DNA from: Phallusia mammillata
Lineage: Eukaryota; Chordata; Ascidiacea; Phlebobranchia; Ascidiidae
Direction of reading: 5' to 3'
NCBI GenBank assembly: GCA_003260075.1
Contig: QLIY01000110.1
Location: forward strand, 61,566 to 125,565
DNA length: 64,000 nt
This document shows positions 63,996-64,000 of this stretch, one piece after another; position 1 is the stretch's first letter; each line of letters begins with the position of its first letter. The notes under the pieces are model-generated. The model ran no database searches. It was not told the origin of the DNA and worked only from the letters and a program-made list of their open reading frames with translations. The position numbers were made by a program, and so were the translations under genes.

Positions 63996-64000
63996 GTATG

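Overview
The window is animal nuclear DNA, most likely from an invertebrate deuterostome; an ascidian tunicate is my best guess. The grounds are a many-exon MAP3K1 (MEKK1) gene with the SWIM-RING-kinase layout known from vertebrates, mostly short AT-rich introns, dense hAT-type MITEs, and pairs of nearly identical segments differing by a few percent, as expected from unmerged alleles of a very heterozygous genome. The species call is inference. The gene calls rest on translated sequence, with splice sites and reading phase checked exon by exon.

Region 1 (1-5149) is the 3' flank of MAP3K1: old repeats, a degenerate AT-rich minisatellite and probable 3'UTR. Region 2 (5150-33861, minus strand) is MAP3K1. 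I can place 29 exons from ATG to stop, all in phase, giving about 2,045 residues: a basic, low-complexity N-terminus, SWIM and RING zinc fingers, a helical-repeat region, a very large disordered exon, and a C-terminal serine/threonine kinase domain. Introns carry several MITEs and an 8.5-kb intron 5.

Region 3 (about 34.4-64.0 kb, plus strand) is a tandem array of alpha-(1,3)-fucosyltransferase genes (family GT10, Golgi type II membrane enzymes): copy A (38635-41285), copy B (43614-46870), a relic of an A-type 3' end (47224-47286), copy C (55663-59254) and the first two exons of copy D (63266-63995, cut by the window end). A and D form one subtype, B and C the other, and flanking DNA is duplicated with them. 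The layout reads as repeated duplication of a two-gene module. MITEs present in one duplicate flank and absent from the other, with the empty site still visible, show that they inserted after the duplication.

Region 4 (about 47.9-54.9 kb), between copies B and C, is a transposon graveyard. It holds pieces of an integrase-core element broken by a 609-base gap, a BED-type hAT transposase pseudogene, an inverted-repeat element in two copies, and two copies of a repeat carrying an 18-base minisatellite.

An assembly problem runs through the whole window. At least 24 pure C or G tracts, mostly 10-12 bases but also 20, 51, 81 and 86, sit between direct copies of the same sequence or replace coding sequence inside fucosyltransferase exons. 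I read them as gap placeholders wrongly filled with homopolymer. The apparent frameshifts in copies A, B, C and D coincide with these tracts and should not be read as pseudogenisation. I found no convincing new molecular system. The most informative observations are the complete MAP3K1 model, the modular fucosyltransferase array with its reciprocal MITE insertions, and the homopolymer junctions.
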